Shown: positions 1 through 7,900 of the stretch, piece after piece
Layout: each line of letters begins with the position of its first letter
Position numbering within the stretch: position 1 is the stretch's first letter
Source of the DNA: Actinomycetospora cinnamomea
GTDB lineage: Bacteria; Actinomycetota; Actinomycetes; Mycobacteriales; Pseudonocardiaceae
Assembly: GCF_003096675.1 (NCBI RefSeq)
Contig: NZ_QEKW01000013.1
Span: forward strand, 97,208-161,207
Direction of reading: 5' to 3'
DNA: 64,000 nt
Made by a program: the position numbers and the translations under genes
The notes under the pieces: generated by a model
The model's input: only the letters and a program-made list of their open reading frames with translations
What the model was told of the DNA's origin: nothing
Databases searched by the model: none

Positions 1-142
1 GGGCGTGGAGGTCGTCGGCCACCTCGGCGGCCACCGGGAAGCCACCCCGCGGCAGGGCCAGGACGACGACGTCCTCCCCGCGCAGGTGCTGCAGCCGGCG
101 GGCGAGCCGTCGCCCGGCCTCCGCACGGTCCGTGAACGTCAT
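1..142 (-). CDS. Phosphoribosyltransferase-like protein, N-terminal fragment
   Basis: The reading frame starts at an ATG (140-142) and runs off the left edge, giving 47 residues that begin MTFTDRAEAGRRLARRL. The following LRGEDVVVLALPRGGFPVAAEVA stretch is the usual N-terminus of stand-alone phosphoribosyltransferase-domain proteins found beside USPs and P-type ATPases in actinobacteria. The PRPP-binding loop would lie outside the window, so the activity cannot be checked. A DosR-like box sits about 85 bases upstream (227-240), so this gene probably belongs to the same stress regulon as its neighbours. It follows the response regulator gene at 259-906 on the same strand. Confidence 0.75.
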   Translation of the reverse strand, partial: MTFTDRAEAGRRLARRLQHLRGEDVVVLALPRGGFPVAAEVADDLHA

Positions 143-226
143 CGGCCCCTCCTCGACGCGCCGTCGCCGAGGCGGACGGTGCGCCTCCGGGCGCGCCGGG
201 GGCACCGGCGGGAGACCCGGCGCGCA

Positions 227-240
227 CGGCCGAAGGTCCC
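227..240 (-). promoter_or_regulatory. DosR-like box upstream of the phosphoribosyltransferase gene
   Basis: The minus strand reads GGGACCTTCGGCCG. This keeps the GGGAC half, the central TT and the G-CC half of the mycobacterial DosR core (GGGACTWWAGTCCC). It lies between the stop of the response regulator gene (259) and the ATG at 142. It is one of the best members of a family of such sites in this window. Confidence 0.6.
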
Positions 241-258
241 GCGGCGCGAGCGGGCGGC

Positions 259-906
259 TCAGCCGGGTCCGGCCTCGTCGGCGCGGACCTTGTTGGCCAG
301 CACGGCGGCCTGCACCCGGCGCTGCATCCCCAGCTTCGCCAACAGCGCCGACACGTAGTTCTTCACCGTCTTCTCCGCCAGGAACATCCGCTGGCCGATC
401 TCGCGGTTGGTCAGCCCCTCGCCGATGTAGCCCAGCACCTCCCGCTCCTTGACGGTCAGCTCGGCCAGCGGGTCCGGCGTCTCGGCCCGCGTCCTCAACC
501 GGGACATCAACGCCGACGCCGCACGACCGTCGAGCAGCGAGCCCCCCGAGCCCACCTCCCGCACCGCGTTGACGATGTCGTTGCCCCGCACGTCCTTGAT
601 CACGTAGCCGGACGCCCCCGCGAGCACCGCGTCGAACATCGCCTGCTCGTCGGTGAAGGAGGTCAGCATCAGGCACGCCAGGCCCGGCATCCGCGACCGG
701 AGCTCCCGGCACAGCTCGATCCCCGTGCCGTCGGGCAGTCGCACGTCGAGCACCGCCACGTCGGGCCGCAGTGCGGGGATCCGCGCCAACGCCTCGGCGA
801 CCGACCCCGCGCCCCCCACCACCTCGAGATCGTCCTGCGCGTCCAGGAGCGCGGCGACCCCCTGCCGTACCACCTCGTGGTCGTCGACCAGGAACACCGA
901 GATCAC
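259..906 (-). CDS. dosR: NarL/LuxR response regulator, DosR/DevR orthologue
   Basis: This 215-residue protein has a receiver domain (about 1-120) and a C-terminal LuxR helix-turn-helix (about 148-205). The acidic pair D8/D9, phosphoacceptor D54, T82 and K104 are all present. The HTH stretch [17 protein letters not shown] carries K179, K182 and N183, which in Mycobacterium tuberculosis DosR contact DNA, at the same positions. Length and sequence match DosR almost throughout. In mycobacteria DosR responds to hypoxia, NO and CO through DosS/DosT kinases and induces USPs, CtpF and dormancy genes. Similar genes surround it here. No partner kinase is visible in the window. A DosR-like box at 995-1008 suggests autoregulation. 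Confidence 0.93.
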   Translation of the reverse strand: MISVFLVDDHEVVRQGVAALLDAQDDLEVVGGAGSVAEALARIPALRPDVAVLDVRLPDGTGIELCRELRSRMPGLACLMLTSFTDEQAMFDAVLAGASGYVIKDVRGNDIVNAVREVGSGGSLLDGRAASALMSRLRTRAETPDPLAELTVKEREVLGYIGEGLTNREIGQRMFLAEKTVKNYVSALLAKLGMQRRVQAAVLANKVRADEAGPG

Positions 907-994
907 GTGCGCTTCCTCCTGCAGTCCTCCGACCGGGCGTGGACCGCCCGCGATGCACGGCGACCAGCATCGTCGGCGGCAGGAGCGCCGGGCA

Positions 995-1008
995 GGGCCG
1001 AACGTCCC
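995..1008 (-). promoter_or_regulatory. DosR-like box upstream of dosR
   Basis: The minus strand reads GGGACGTTCGGCCC, with both GGGAC and GGCCC halves intact. It ends about 89 bases upstream of the dosR start and lies just outside the 3' end of the USP gene, in the only gap that can hold a dosR promoter. Confidence 0.65.
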
Positions 1009-1014
1009 CCGTGA

Positions 1015-1530
1015 TCAGGGACCCGCCGGGGCCGGCACCGGGTCTCCGTCGGGCACCACCCGCACCGGGCAGGGGGCGCGCAGGACGCAGCCCCAGCCGA
1101 CCGACCCGAGGAGGGCGCTGGCCAGCGCTCCGCGTCCCCGGTGCCCGACCACGAGCTCGTCGGCGTCGCGGGCCACGGCGACCAGGACCTCGGCGGCGTC
1201 GCCCGGCACAACGTAGACCTCGATCTCGGGTCGGGCGAGGTGCTCGCCACCGAGCTCGTACGCGACCTCGGTGACCATCTGGTGGACGGCCTCCAGCAGC
1301 GACCCCTCGATCTCGGCGCGGCTGGGCAGGGGCGTGGGCGGCAGGGGCAGGCGCCACTCCGGCGGCTCGTACACCGCCACCACCTCGAGGCGTGCCCCCC
1401 GCCGCGCCGCGGAGCGCATCGCGTCGACCAGGGCGGCCCGCGAGCCCGGTGAGCCGTCGACACCCACCACCACGGTCGGGCGGTGCTCGTCGCCCACGCC
1501 CGCCCGCACCTCGTCCGCCAGGGTCCTCAT
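1015..1530 (-). CDS. Universal stress protein (single USP domain)
   Basis: The 171-residue UspA-fold protein starts at the ATG at 1528-1530, which overlaps the stop of the upstream membrane protein gene (ATGA). The N-terminal strand TVVVGVDGSPGSRAAL and the C-terminal GHRGRGALASALLGSVGWGC form the nucleotide-binding signature GxxGxnG(S/T) of ATP-binding USPs. In mycobacteria such proteins are induced by DosR and help enter non-replicating persistence. It is paralogous to the USPs at 23770-24279 and 24323-24802, sharing the GHRGRG...LGSVGxGCVL tail. It is co-transcribed with the 1527-2246 gene and lies directly upstream of dosR. Confidence 0.9.
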   Translation of the reverse strand: MRTLADEVRAGVGDEHRPTVVVGVDGSPGSRAALVDAMRSAARRGARLEVVAVYEPPEWRLPLPPTPLPSRAEIEGSLLEAVHQMVTEVAYELGGEHLARPEIEVYVVPGDAAEVLVAVARDADELVVGHRGRGALASALLGSVGWGCVLRAPCPVRVVPDGDPVPAPAGP

Positions 1531-2246
1531 GAGCGCTCCTCGTGTCGCACCGGTGCCGGCCCCGACCCTCGGGGGTCGGGTCCGGCACGCCCAGGGCCCA
1601 AGGGCACCCCGCGGGTCCCGGCCCGGCCCGGGCTCCGTGCGAGCAGCCGGACGAGCCCGACCCCGGTCGCCGCGGCCATCACCACCGCCATGAGCGCGCC
1701 CGCGCCGAGCCCGACGGCCACCGCCACGGCGACCGGCTGCCCGGGGCGCCAGAGCGGGGTGGCGACGGCGAGGAAGACGCCCAGCCCGAGCAGCCACGCG
1801 AGGGCGGTGACCCCGATCCACCCCCCGGCGCGCACGACGTGACGCCGCAGCTCGAGCCACTGCGCGGTGCCGATCACTCCGAGCAGCAGGACGCCGAGGA
1901 CGGCGCCCAGGCCCACCAGGACCGGCACCGGCCAGCTCGCGGTCACCGACGCCGTGGTCGACGGCAGGAGGCCGAGGAGGTAGGCCAGCGCCGCTGCGCC
2001 CGCCGTGGCGCCGACCCAGCGGGACACGGACACGGCGGGCAGGACGCGGCGCAGCACGACGACCTGCCCCGCGCCGAGCAGGGCTCCCTCCACCGCGCCC
2101 GCCGCGATCAGCGCCGGCACCGACACCGCCGTCGGCGAGGCGGCGGCCAGCACCCCCACCACGGCGGGCAGGGCGAACCCGACGAGCTCGGCGAGGGCGA
2201 CCACCGGGATCCACGTCCGCAGCAGCGCCCGGTCCCGTGGCTCCAC
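1527..2246 (-). CDS. Multi-pass membrane protein of unknown function
   Basis: The GTG at 2244-2246 was chosen because GGGGAGG lies just before it. The frame extends further upstream, but that part is arginine/proline-rich and not membrane-like. The 239-residue product has about six or seven hydrophobic segments, including WIPVVALAELVGFALPAVVG near the N-terminus, and a basic proline-rich tail. I recognise no family. It is the first gene of an operon with the USP (1015-1530) and is divergent from the P-type ATPase at 2390, with which it may share regulation. Confidence 0.7.
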   Translation of the reverse strand: MEPRDRALLRTWIPVVALAELVGFALPAVVGVLAAASPTAVSVPALIAAGAVEGALLGAGQVVVLRRVLPAVSVSRWVGATAGAAALAYLLGLLPSTTASVTASWPVPVLVGLGAVLGVLLLGVIGTAQWLELRRHVVRAGGWIGVTALAWLLGLGVFLAVATPLWRPGQPVAVAVAVGLGAGALMAVVMAAATGVGLVRLLARSPGRAGTRGVPLGPGRAGPDPRGSGPAPVRHEERS

Positions 2247-2313
2247 GCGACCTCCCCACGACCTCCGCGACCGGTCCACCCGCACGGTCCGCGGGCAGGG
2301 CCCCGGTGCACCA

Positions 2314-2351
2314 GGGACCCAGGGGCGGTCCCCCGCGGTGACCTCCGGCCC
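2314..2351 (+). promoter_or_regulatory. Divergent control region with DosR-like half sites
   Basis: The 143-base gap between the divergent membrane protein and ATPase genes holds an inverted repeat GGGACC-N7-GGTCCC (2314-2332). It also holds GTGACCTCCGGCCC (2338-2351), a 12-of-14 match to the window's DosR-like pattern, ending 38 bases before the ATPase GTG. Either could bind the regulator. Both are weaker than the dosR and phosphoribosyltransferase sites. Confidence 0.35.
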
Positions 2352-2389
2352 TGGCGACCGGTCCTCCCGGCGGGCCACCGTGGGACACC

Positions 2390-4891
2390 GTGACCAGCAC
2401 CGCGTCCGCGCCGGGTCTCGACGACGCCGAGGCCGCCGCGCGCCTGGCGCGGGACGGCCCCAACGAGCTCCCCCGCCCACCCCGACGGTCCGTGGCGCGG
2501 CGGGTGGTCACCCAGCTCACCGACCCGCTGGTCCTCGTCCTCCTCGTGGTCGCGACCGTCACCACCGCCATCGGCGACCACACCGACACCGCGGTCGTCC
2601 TGCTCGTCGTGCTCGGCAACACCACGGTCGGGGTGATCCAGGAGATCCGGGCCGACCGCTCGGTCGAGGCCCTGGACCGCCTCGGCGCCGCCCGGGCCCG
2701 GGTCCGGCGCGGCGGATCGGTGCGCACCGTGCCCGCCCGCGAGGTCGTGCCCGGCGACGTCCTCGTGGTCGGGGCCGGCGACGTCCTCGCCGCCGACGGC
2801 ACCGTCGCGTGGGGCGAGTCCCTGCAGCTCGACGAGGCCGCCATCACCGGGGAGTCCCTCCCGGTCGAGGCCCACCGCCCCGGCACCGCCGTCCTGTCCG
2901 GCAGCGTCGTCACCCGCGGCCGCGGCGAGGTCGTGGTCGAGGCCACCGGGCCGGCGTCGGCGATGGGTCGCATCGCCGAGGGGCTGGTGCGCACCCGCTC
3001 CCGGCGCACCCCGCTGCAACGCCAGCTCGCGGTCCTCGGCCGCCGCCTGGCGCTCGTCACCGTCGTCCTGTGCGCCGTGGTGTTCGTGCTCGGCCTCGCC
3101 CGCGGTGAGTCCCCCGTGCTCATGCTCGTGGCCGCGATGAGCCTCGCGGTGGCCGCCGTCCCCGAGTCCCTCCCGATCGTGGTCACCCTCGGCCTGGCGC
3201 TGGGGGCGCGCCGGATGGCCGCGCGGAACGCGGTGGCGCGCAGCCTGCCGGCGGTCGAGACCCTCGGCGCCGTCACGCTCCTGGCGACCGACAAGACCGG
3301 CACCCTGACCGAGGGACGGCTGCGGGTCGCCGAGACGTGGACCGACCGCGAGCACGACCTCGACGAGCTCGTGCGCGCGGCGGTGCTCTGCAACGACGCG
3401 CCGGCCGACCCCGGCGGGGACGCGTCCTCGCCGGGCACCGACCCGCTCGAGACCGCGCTGGTTGACTGGGCGCGCGAGCAGGGCGTCGACGTCACCGAGG
3501 TCCGGCGGCGGCACCCGCGCCGCGGGGCGCTCCCGTTCGACGCGCTCCGGCGGCGCATGACGACCTGGCACGACGACGGGACCGGCGGCGTCCTGGCCGC
3601 CGGCAAGGGCGCCCCGGAGACCGTGCTCCCCCCGCCGGGGGTCTCCGCCCGCGCCGATCGGGCGCGGGCCTGGGCCGACGACGCCGCCGGTCGGGGCCTG
3701 CGCGTCCTCGTCGTGGTCACCGGCCACCGCCGCGCCGAGCCGGCGGCGGGCGACGCCGAGCAGGACCTCGACCTGGTCGGCGTGGTCGCCCTGCAGGACC
3801 TCCCCCGCCCCGCCGCCCGCGGCGCCCTCGACGGCTGCCGGCGGGCCGGCATCCGGCCGGTGGTGCTGACGGGCGACCATCCCGGGACCGCGGCCACCGT
3901 CGCCGGCCAGGTCGGCCTCGTGGGGCACGGCGAGCCGGTCCGTGTGGCGACGGTCGACGAGGACGACGACCACCCCGACGACCACCCCGACGACCACCCC
4001 GACCGCCACCCCGACCGCCTGCTCGACGCCGACGTCGTGGCGCGGTGCCGGCCGGAGCGCAAGCTCGAGCTCGTCGCCGGCTGGCAGGCCCGCGGCGAGG
4101 TCGTCGCGATGACCGGCGACGGGGTGAACGACGGCCCCGCCCTGCGGCGGGCCGACATCGGGGTGGCGATGGGTCGGCGCGGCACCGAGGTGGCGCGCCA
4201 GGCCGCCGACCTCGTGCTCGCCGACGACGACCTGAACACGGTGGTCGCGGCCGTGGACGAGGGCCGGCGCATCCACACCAACGTGCGCCGCTTCCTCGCC
4301 TACGCGCTGGCCGGCGGCCTCGCCGAGGTGCTGGTGATGCTCGCCGGGCCGGTGATCGGGGTCGCGCTGCCCCTGCTCCCGGCGCAGATCCTCTGGATCA
4401 ACCTGCTCACCCACGGCCTGCCCGGCGTCGCCTTCGGGACCGAGCCGTCGGAACCGGGCGCCATGGCGGCGCCGCCACGGCGGCCGGGCGCCTCGGTGCT
4501 CGCCGGTGGTCTCTGGCTCGCCGTCCTGCTCGTCGGGGCCACGGTGGCGGCGCTGACGGTGGCCGCCCTCGTCCTCGTCGGCGAACCCGACCCCCGCAGC
4601 GTCGCCTTCCTGACCCTCGGCCTCGGCCAGCTGGGCGTGGCGGTCGGCCTCCGCGCCAGGCGGCCGCCCCGCACCACCCGCGCGCCCGGGCCCGACTGGT
4701 TGCTCATCGCGGTCGCCGGCGCCGTCGTCGCCCAGCTCGCCGCCGTCACGGTGCCCCCGCTCACCACCCTGCTGCGCACCACCACCCCCACCCCCACCGG
4801 CCTGGCCGCGGCGATCGCCGGCGCGGTCCTCGCCGGCCTGGTCGCCCGCTGGATCGCCCGCCCTCGCGTGGCGGAGAAGGAGTCATCGTGA
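2390..4891 (+). CDS. P-type cation-transporting ATPase (P2-like)
   Basis: This 833-residue pump has the P-type signatures in order: actuator TGES (about 153), the membrane motif VPESLP before the phosphorylation domain, DKTGT with the phosphorylated Asp at about 301, and GDGVND (about 576). About four N-terminal and several C-terminal membrane segments flank them. The architecture resembles CtpF/SERCA-type Ca2+ or divalent/alkali pumps rather than heavy-metal P1B pumps, since no CPC motif or metal-binding domain is present. Substrate is unknown. A His-Asp-rich tetrapeptide repeat at 3968-4018 is inserted in the cytoplasmic region before GDGVND. The stop overlaps the next gene by GTGA. The GTG start gives MTSTASAPGLDDAEAAARL, a normal cation-ATPase N-terminus. 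Confidence 0.88.
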   Translation: MTSTASAPGLDDAEAAARLARDGPNELPRPPRRSVARRVVTQLTDPLVLVLLVVATVTTAIGDHTDTAVVLLVVLGNTTVGVIQEIRADRSVEALDRLGAARARVRRGGSVRTVPAREVVPGDVLVVGAGDVLAADGTVAWGESLQLDEAAITGESLPVEAHRPGTAVLSGSVVTRGRGEVVVEATGPASAMGRIAEGLVRTRSRRTPLQRQLAVLGRRLALVTVVLCAVVFVLGLARGESPVLMLVAAMSLAVAAVPESLPIVVTLGLALGARRMAARNAVARSLPAVETLGAVTLLATDKTGTLTEGRLRVAETWTDREHDLDELVRAAVLCNDAPADPGGDASSPGTDPLETALVDWAREQGVDVTEVRRRHPRRGALPFDALRRRMTTWHDDGTGGVLAAGKGAPETVLPPPGVSARADRARAWADDAAGRGLRVLVVVTGHRRAEPAAGDAEQDLDLVGVVALQDLPRPAARGALDGCRRAGIRPVVLTGDHPGTAATVAGQVGLVGHGEPVRVATVDEDDDHPDDHPDDHPDRHPDRLLDADVVARCRPERKLELVAGWQARGEVVAMTGDGVNDGPALRRADIGVAMGRRGTEVARQAADLVLADDDLNTVVAAVDEGRRIHTNVRRFLAYALAGGLAEVLVMLAGPVIGVALPLLPAQILWINLLTHGLPGVAFGTEPSEPGAMAAPPRRPGASVLAGGLWLAVLLVGATVAALTVAALVLVGEPDPRSVAFLTLGLGQLGVAVGLRARRPPRTTRAPGPDWLLIAVAGAVVAQLAAVTVPPLTTLLRTTTPTPTGLAAAIAGAVLAGLVARWIARPRVAEKESS
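3968..4018 (+). repeat. 12-base tandem repeat encoding Asp-His-Pro-Asp units
   Basis: About four near-identical copies of gaccaccccgac lie in frame inside the ATPase gene and encode DHPD DHPD DHPD RHPD. The resulting stretch of His and Asp is unusual for this part of a P-type ATPase and could bind divalent metal or simply be a slippage product. Confidence 0.8.
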
Positions 4892-5310
4892 CCACGACGT
4901 CACCGGCGCCGCCGCGCCGGGCCGCCACCCGAATCGTCCTCGTGCTCCTCGAGGGCCTGCTCGGGATCAGTGCCGTCTACGGCGCGGTCGGCCTGCTCAC
5001 CGGGAGCATCGGCATGACCGACGACTGGCTGACCGGCACGCCCTTCCGCAGCTGGCTGCTCCCCGGCATCGCGCTCTTCCTCGTCGTCGCGGTGCCCATG
5101 CTGACCGCGGCGGCGCTCGAGGTGCGGGGGCACGGGCTCGCGCCCGCGGCGACCGTGCTCGCGGGGGTCCTGCAGGTCGGATGGATCGCGGTGCAGCTGC
5201 TGCTGATGCAGCGCTACTTCGTCCTCCAGCCCGTCGTGCTGGTCGTCGCCGCGCTCATCCTGCTCGTGGGCGGCCTCCGCGGGAGCCCGCCCTCGGCGTC
5301 ACGGCCGTGA
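4888..5310 (+). CDS. Four-helix membrane protein downstream of the ATPase
   Basis: The GTG at 4888 overlaps the ATPase stop and is preceded by GAGAAGGAG. The 140-residue product has a short Thr/Pro/Arg N-terminus, then about four hydrophobic segments (RIVLVLLEGLLGISAVYGAV, WLLPGIALFLVVAVPML, ATVLAGVLQVGWIAVQLLL and a C-terminal VVLVVAALILLVGGL). No family is recognised. Translational coupling suggests an accessory protein for the pump. Its 3' end overlaps the convergent flavodoxin gene by 12 bases. Confidence 0.7.
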   Translation: MTTTSPAPPRRAATRIVLVLLEGLLGISAVYGAVGLLTGSIGMTDDWLTGTPFRSWLLPGIALFLVVAVPMLTAAALEVRGHGLAPAATVLAGVLQVGWIAVQLLLMQRYFVLQPVVLVVAALILLVGGLRGSPPSASRP

Positions 5311-5862
5311 GGGCGCGGGGCCGCGTCGCGCCGGCGGTCGTCGGGGCGCCGGCAGCGTCGTGAGCACCCGCGCGATGCCGTCCGCCCACGCGTCGAGGCG
5401 GTCCCAGTCACGGTAGTCGCCGGCGCCCCGCGTGAGGAGGAGCATCGCCAGCCACCCGATCAGCGGCAGGTGCTCGGCGCGGATCACCCCGCTGACGACG
5501 AGGTGGTCCCGGATCGAGACCCGGCTCGCGAACTCGGACACGAGGACCGGGGGCTGGAACAGGTGGGCGAGCGCGGGCAGCGGGGAGCGCAGGGCGTCCG
5601 GCATCCCCACGCTGAGGAGCCACACCGGCTTCGCCGCCAGCTCGGGGGCGTGCTCGGCGACGAACGCCCGCGCCTCGGGCAGCCAGCGCTGACCGTGGAC
5701 GGCGCTGGCCAGGACGTAGGCGTCGAAGGTCTCCGGCGCCGCGACGAGGCCGAGCTCGGCGACCTCGACATCGAGCCCGTGCCGCGCGAGGCGGGCCCCG
5801 AGGTGCTCGGCGATCTCGCGGGTGGAGCCGTGCGCCGTGGCGTACCCGACGAGGACCCTCAT
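5299..5862 (-). CDS. Flavodoxin-domain protein
   Basis: The 187-residue product begins MRVLVGYATAHGSTREIAEHLGARL (first part shown), a typical FMN phosphate-binding loop (T-x-H-G-S-T-x-E). The internal YVLASAVHGQRWLPEARAF matches flavodoxin-domain proteins related to protoporphyrinogen oxidase HemG, which occur in DosR-type clusters. A role in low-potential electron transfer or redox repair is inferred. The start overlaps the stop of the methyltransferase gene (ATGA), making it the last gene of the 7303-to-5299 operon. The C-terminus ends in an Arg/Pro-rich tail. Confidence 0.8.
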   Translation of the reverse strand: MRVLVGYATAHGSTREIAEHLGARLARHGLDVEVAELGLVAAPETFDAYVLASAVHGQRWLPEARAFVAEHAPELAAKPVWLLSVGMPDALRSPLPALAHLFQPPVLVSEFASRVSIRDHLVVSGVIRAEHLPLIGWLAMLLLTRGAGDYRDWDRLDAWADGIARVLTTLPAPRRPPARRGPAPSRP

Positions 5863-6515
5863 CGACGACCTCCCCGTCCTGCCGGGGCGCCCCGTCCTCC
5901 CGGGGACGCCGACTCCGGACCGCGACGCAGCTCGACGAGCGCGTCCACCGCGTCCCGGGCGGGCTCGTCCGACACGGGGCGCAGCACCTCGACACCGCGG
6001 ACGAGCTGCAGGTCGGTGTCGGCGAGGTCGTCCACGACGTCCTGCGCCGTGTAGAGCACCGCGGGGTCGCGGGGACCGCCGACGCCGCGGGTGAGGTTGG
6101 CGCTGTCGTGGCCCACGACGAGCAGCGTGCCGCCGGGCGCGAGGGCGTCCGCGGCGGCGTGCAGGACCCGCCGGCGCTCCTCGGCCGGCAGGTGCAGGTA
6201 GGCGACGAGGACCAGGTCCACCGGTCCGGGCGGCACCCACGTGGTGACGTCGGCCTGGACCCACCGCACGGTGACCCCGCGCCGGGACGCGGCCACGGCG
6301 GCGCGCGCGAGGGCGGTCTCGGAGAAGTCCACCGCGGTGACCTCCCAGCCCTCCTCGGCCAGCCACACCGCGTTGCGGCCCTCGCCGCACGCGAGGTCGA
6401 TCGCCCGGCCGGGTCGACGGCCCGCGAGGACCTCGTGCACCCACCGGTTGGGTGTCTCGCTCCAGAGCCGGTCCGCGTCGGCGTACCGGGCCTCCCAGGT
6501 CGCCGCGTCCATCAC
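5859..6515 (-). CDS. Class I SAM-dependent methyltransferase
   Basis: Motif I is DLACGEGRNAVWLAEEGWEV, followed by the acidic motif II VDFSE and LVLVAYLHLPAEERRRVL, as in small TehB/Tam-like methyltransferases of about 200 residues. The GTG at 6515 or the ATG at 6512 are alternative starts. The GTG overlaps the end of a 23-codon upstream frame (TGATG arrangement). Substrate is unknown. It is translationally coupled to the flavodoxin gene and sits in the membrane-USP operon. Confidence 0.8.
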   Translation of the reverse strand: MMDAATWEARYADADRLWSETPNRWVHEVLAGRRPGRAIDLACGEGRNAVWLAEEGWEVTAVDFSETALARAAVAASRRGVTVRWVQADVTTWVPPGPVDLVLVAYLHLPAEERRRVLHAAADALAPGGTLLVVGHDSANLTRGVGGPRDPAVLYTAQDVVDDLADTDLQLVRGVEVLRPVSDEPARDAVDALVELRRGPESASPGGRGAPAGRGGRR

Positions 6516-6583
6516 CGCTCCCCCGGTCCGGCGGTCACCGGGGCGGCCTCGGCGTCGGGCAGGGCGAGCCGGATCTCGCTCAT
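6512..6583 (-). CDS. Possible 23-residue small protein or leader peptide
   Basis: An ATG at 6581-6583 is preceded by GGAGGACGTG, a good ribosome binding site, and opens a frame encoding MSEIRLALPDAEAAPVTAGPGER. Its stop overlaps the methyltransferase start as TGATG. It fills the otherwise empty space between the USP and methyltransferase genes. It may be a real microprotein or a reading frame that couples translation to the methyltransferase gene. No homologue is recognised. Confidence 0.4.
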   Translation of the reverse strand: MSEIRLALPDAEAAPVTAGPGER

Positions 6584-6604
6584 CACGTCCTCCTCCGGCG
6601 TCGG

Positions 6605-7303
6605 TCAGGGATGGGGCTCGGGGAGCTCGCCGCCGGCGTGCGCCCTGTGGCGCCCGTGCGCGCCGGCGTGCCGGTGCGGGGGCTCCGGGGGCTCGGCGAG
6701 CACGACCGGTACGGGCGAGTGTCTGCTGACCTGGTGCGCCACGTTCCCGAGCAGGTGCACCGTGCGGCCCGCACCGTGCCGGCCCAGCACGATGACGGCG
6801 GTGCCGTGCGCGGCGGCCACCGTCTCGATGGCCCGGGCGGGCTGGCCGCAGACGATCTCGGTCGCCACGCGCTCGGCACCGTCGGGTCCGAACCAGGTGG
6901 CGCGGTCGGCGAGCACCGCCCGGGCGCGCGCCCGGGTGTCGTCGTCGTCAGGGCGGTCCGCGGTGTCCGGGTCGAGGACCGTGACGAGGACGACGCGCGT
7001 GCGGGCCGGGTCGAACAGCTGGGCGGCCAGACGCACGGCGCGGTCGGAGCCGGCCGAGCCGTCGACGCCGACGACGATCGCGGTGTCCCCGGCACCCGGC
7101 TCCTCGCCGACGGTCTCGACCACGGCCACCGAGCGGTCCGCCCGCTCGGCGGCCATCGGGATGAACAGCGGGCCGAGGACGGCGCCGATCACGTACCAGC
7201 GCCAGTCGCGGTATCCCTGGCGGCCGAGGAGGACGAGCGCGGCGAGCACGCCCGCGGCGACCCAGACGGTGACGGCGAGGGCGGCGAAGATCTGCACGCT
7301 CAC
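6605..7303 (-). CDS. Membrane-anchored universal stress protein
   Basis: The GTG at 7301-7303 has GGGGAG upstream and yields 232 residues. Residues about 1-20 form one membrane helix (VQIFAALAVTVWVAAGVLAA). A second, shorter hydrophobic stretch (WRWYVIGAVLGPLFIP) follows, then a linker and a USP domain with IVVGVDGSAGSDRAVRLA and the ATP-loop VLGRHGAGRTVHLLGNVA. The tail is His-rich (HRHAGAHGRHRAHAGG). The same two-helix plus USP plan recurs at 49150-49893, with the shared DW(R/K)W...LGPLF(I/V)P core. It heads the operon with the methyltransferase and flavodoxin genes. Confidence 0.82.
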   Translation of the reverse strand: MSVQIFAALAVTVWVAAGVLAALVLLGRQGYRDWRWYVIGAVLGPLFIPMAAERADRSVAVVETVGEEPGAGDTAIVVGVDGSAGSDRAVRLAAQLFDPARTRVVLVTVLDPDTADRPDDDDTRARARAVLADRATWFGPDGAERVATEIVCGQPARAIETVAAAHGTAVIVLGRHGAGRTVHLLGNVAHQVSRHSPVPVVLAEPPEPPHRHAGAHGRHRAHAGGELPEPHP

Positions 7304-7380
7304 GGGGTGCTCCCCACCAACGGTGGGTCGGACGCGGTCATGGGGTGACCGTGCCGCGTCGGGCGGCGGGCGCGAGAGAG

Positions 7381-7411
7381 GCGTTCGGCCGGGAACCCGT
7401 GGCCCGAACGC
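7381..7411. promoter_or_regulatory. Inverted repeat in the divergent USP/AhpD region
   Basis: The arms GCGTTCGG (7381-7388) and CCGAACGC (7404-7411) are exact complements around a GC-rich centre. The repeat lies about 78 bases from the USP start and 40 from the AhpD-like ATG. A divergent operator is plausible. It does not fit the DosR-like or sulfur boxes. Confidence 0.45.
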
Positions 7412-7450
7412 CCCTGCTCGCCCGGGATGCCGCCGCCGCACGGTGCCCCC

Positions 7451-7864
7451 ATGCGCAGCGCCCTGGACATCGCGAACGACTGGCACACCCCGTCGGACGA
7501 GCCGCCGCACGTCCGGCACGCGGACGAGGACCTCCGCACCCAGGGCCGCGCGCTGCGTCGCGCGATCCCCGAGGTGTACCGCGGGTTCGCGGGGCTGCGT
7601 GACGCCGCCCTCGCGCCCGGGGCCCTCGACGCGCGGACCAAGGAACTCATCGCCCTGGCGCTGGCGGTCGCCGAGTCGTGCGACGGCTGCATGGCCGCCC
7701 ACGCGGACGGCGCCGCCCGTCAGGGCGCGTCCGAGGACGAGGTGGCCGAGGCCCTGGGGGTCACGGTGATGATGGGCGGCGGGCCGGCGATCTCCTCCGC
7801 CCCCCGGGCGTTCGCCGCCTTCCGGGACGCGCGGGGACGCCGTGAGGCCGACACCGAACGCTGA
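7451..7864 (+). CDS. AhpD-like carboxymuconolactone decarboxylase family protein
   Basis: This 137-residue protein contains ESCDGCMAAHADGAARQGAS, the C-x2-C-x3-H signature of AhpD-type disulfide peroxidases, within the CMD fold (ARTKELIALALAVA precedes it). Such proteins reduce peroxides or peroxiredoxins. A thiol/persulfide role would fit the sulfur genes downstream. The ATG at 7451 was chosen by family alignment. No clear ribosome binding site is seen, and an in-frame ATG at 7427 is the alternative. Confidence 0.82.
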   Translation: MRSALDIANDWHTPSDEPPHVRHADEDLRTQGRALRRAIPEVYRGFAGLRDAALAPGALDARTKELIALALAVAESCDGCMAAHADGAARQGASEDEVAEALGVTVMMGGGPAISSAPRAFAAFRDARGRREADTER

Positions 7865-7879
7865 CGCACCGGTGCGCCA

Positions 7880-7891
7880 ATGTCTCGACGT
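7880..7891 (+). promoter_or_regulatory. Variant sulfur-type box before the GntR gene
   Basis: ATGTCTCGACGT sits 9 bases before the GTG of the GntR-type regulator. It shares the ATGT-N4-AC dyad of the ATGTnGGnACAT boxes found before the sulfur genes, with CTCG in the centre and ACGT for ACAT. It would overlap the promoter of a nearly leaderless transcript and could serve autoregulation. Confidence 0.4.
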
Positions 7892-7900
7892 TAGGCTGGG

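Noticed and set aside
1015..4281. Very long minus-strand frame of over 1,000 codons
   Set aside because: Most of it is antisense to the P-type ATPase gene and has an Arg/Ser/Thr-rich shadow composition. Only the last 171 codons (the USP) are real.
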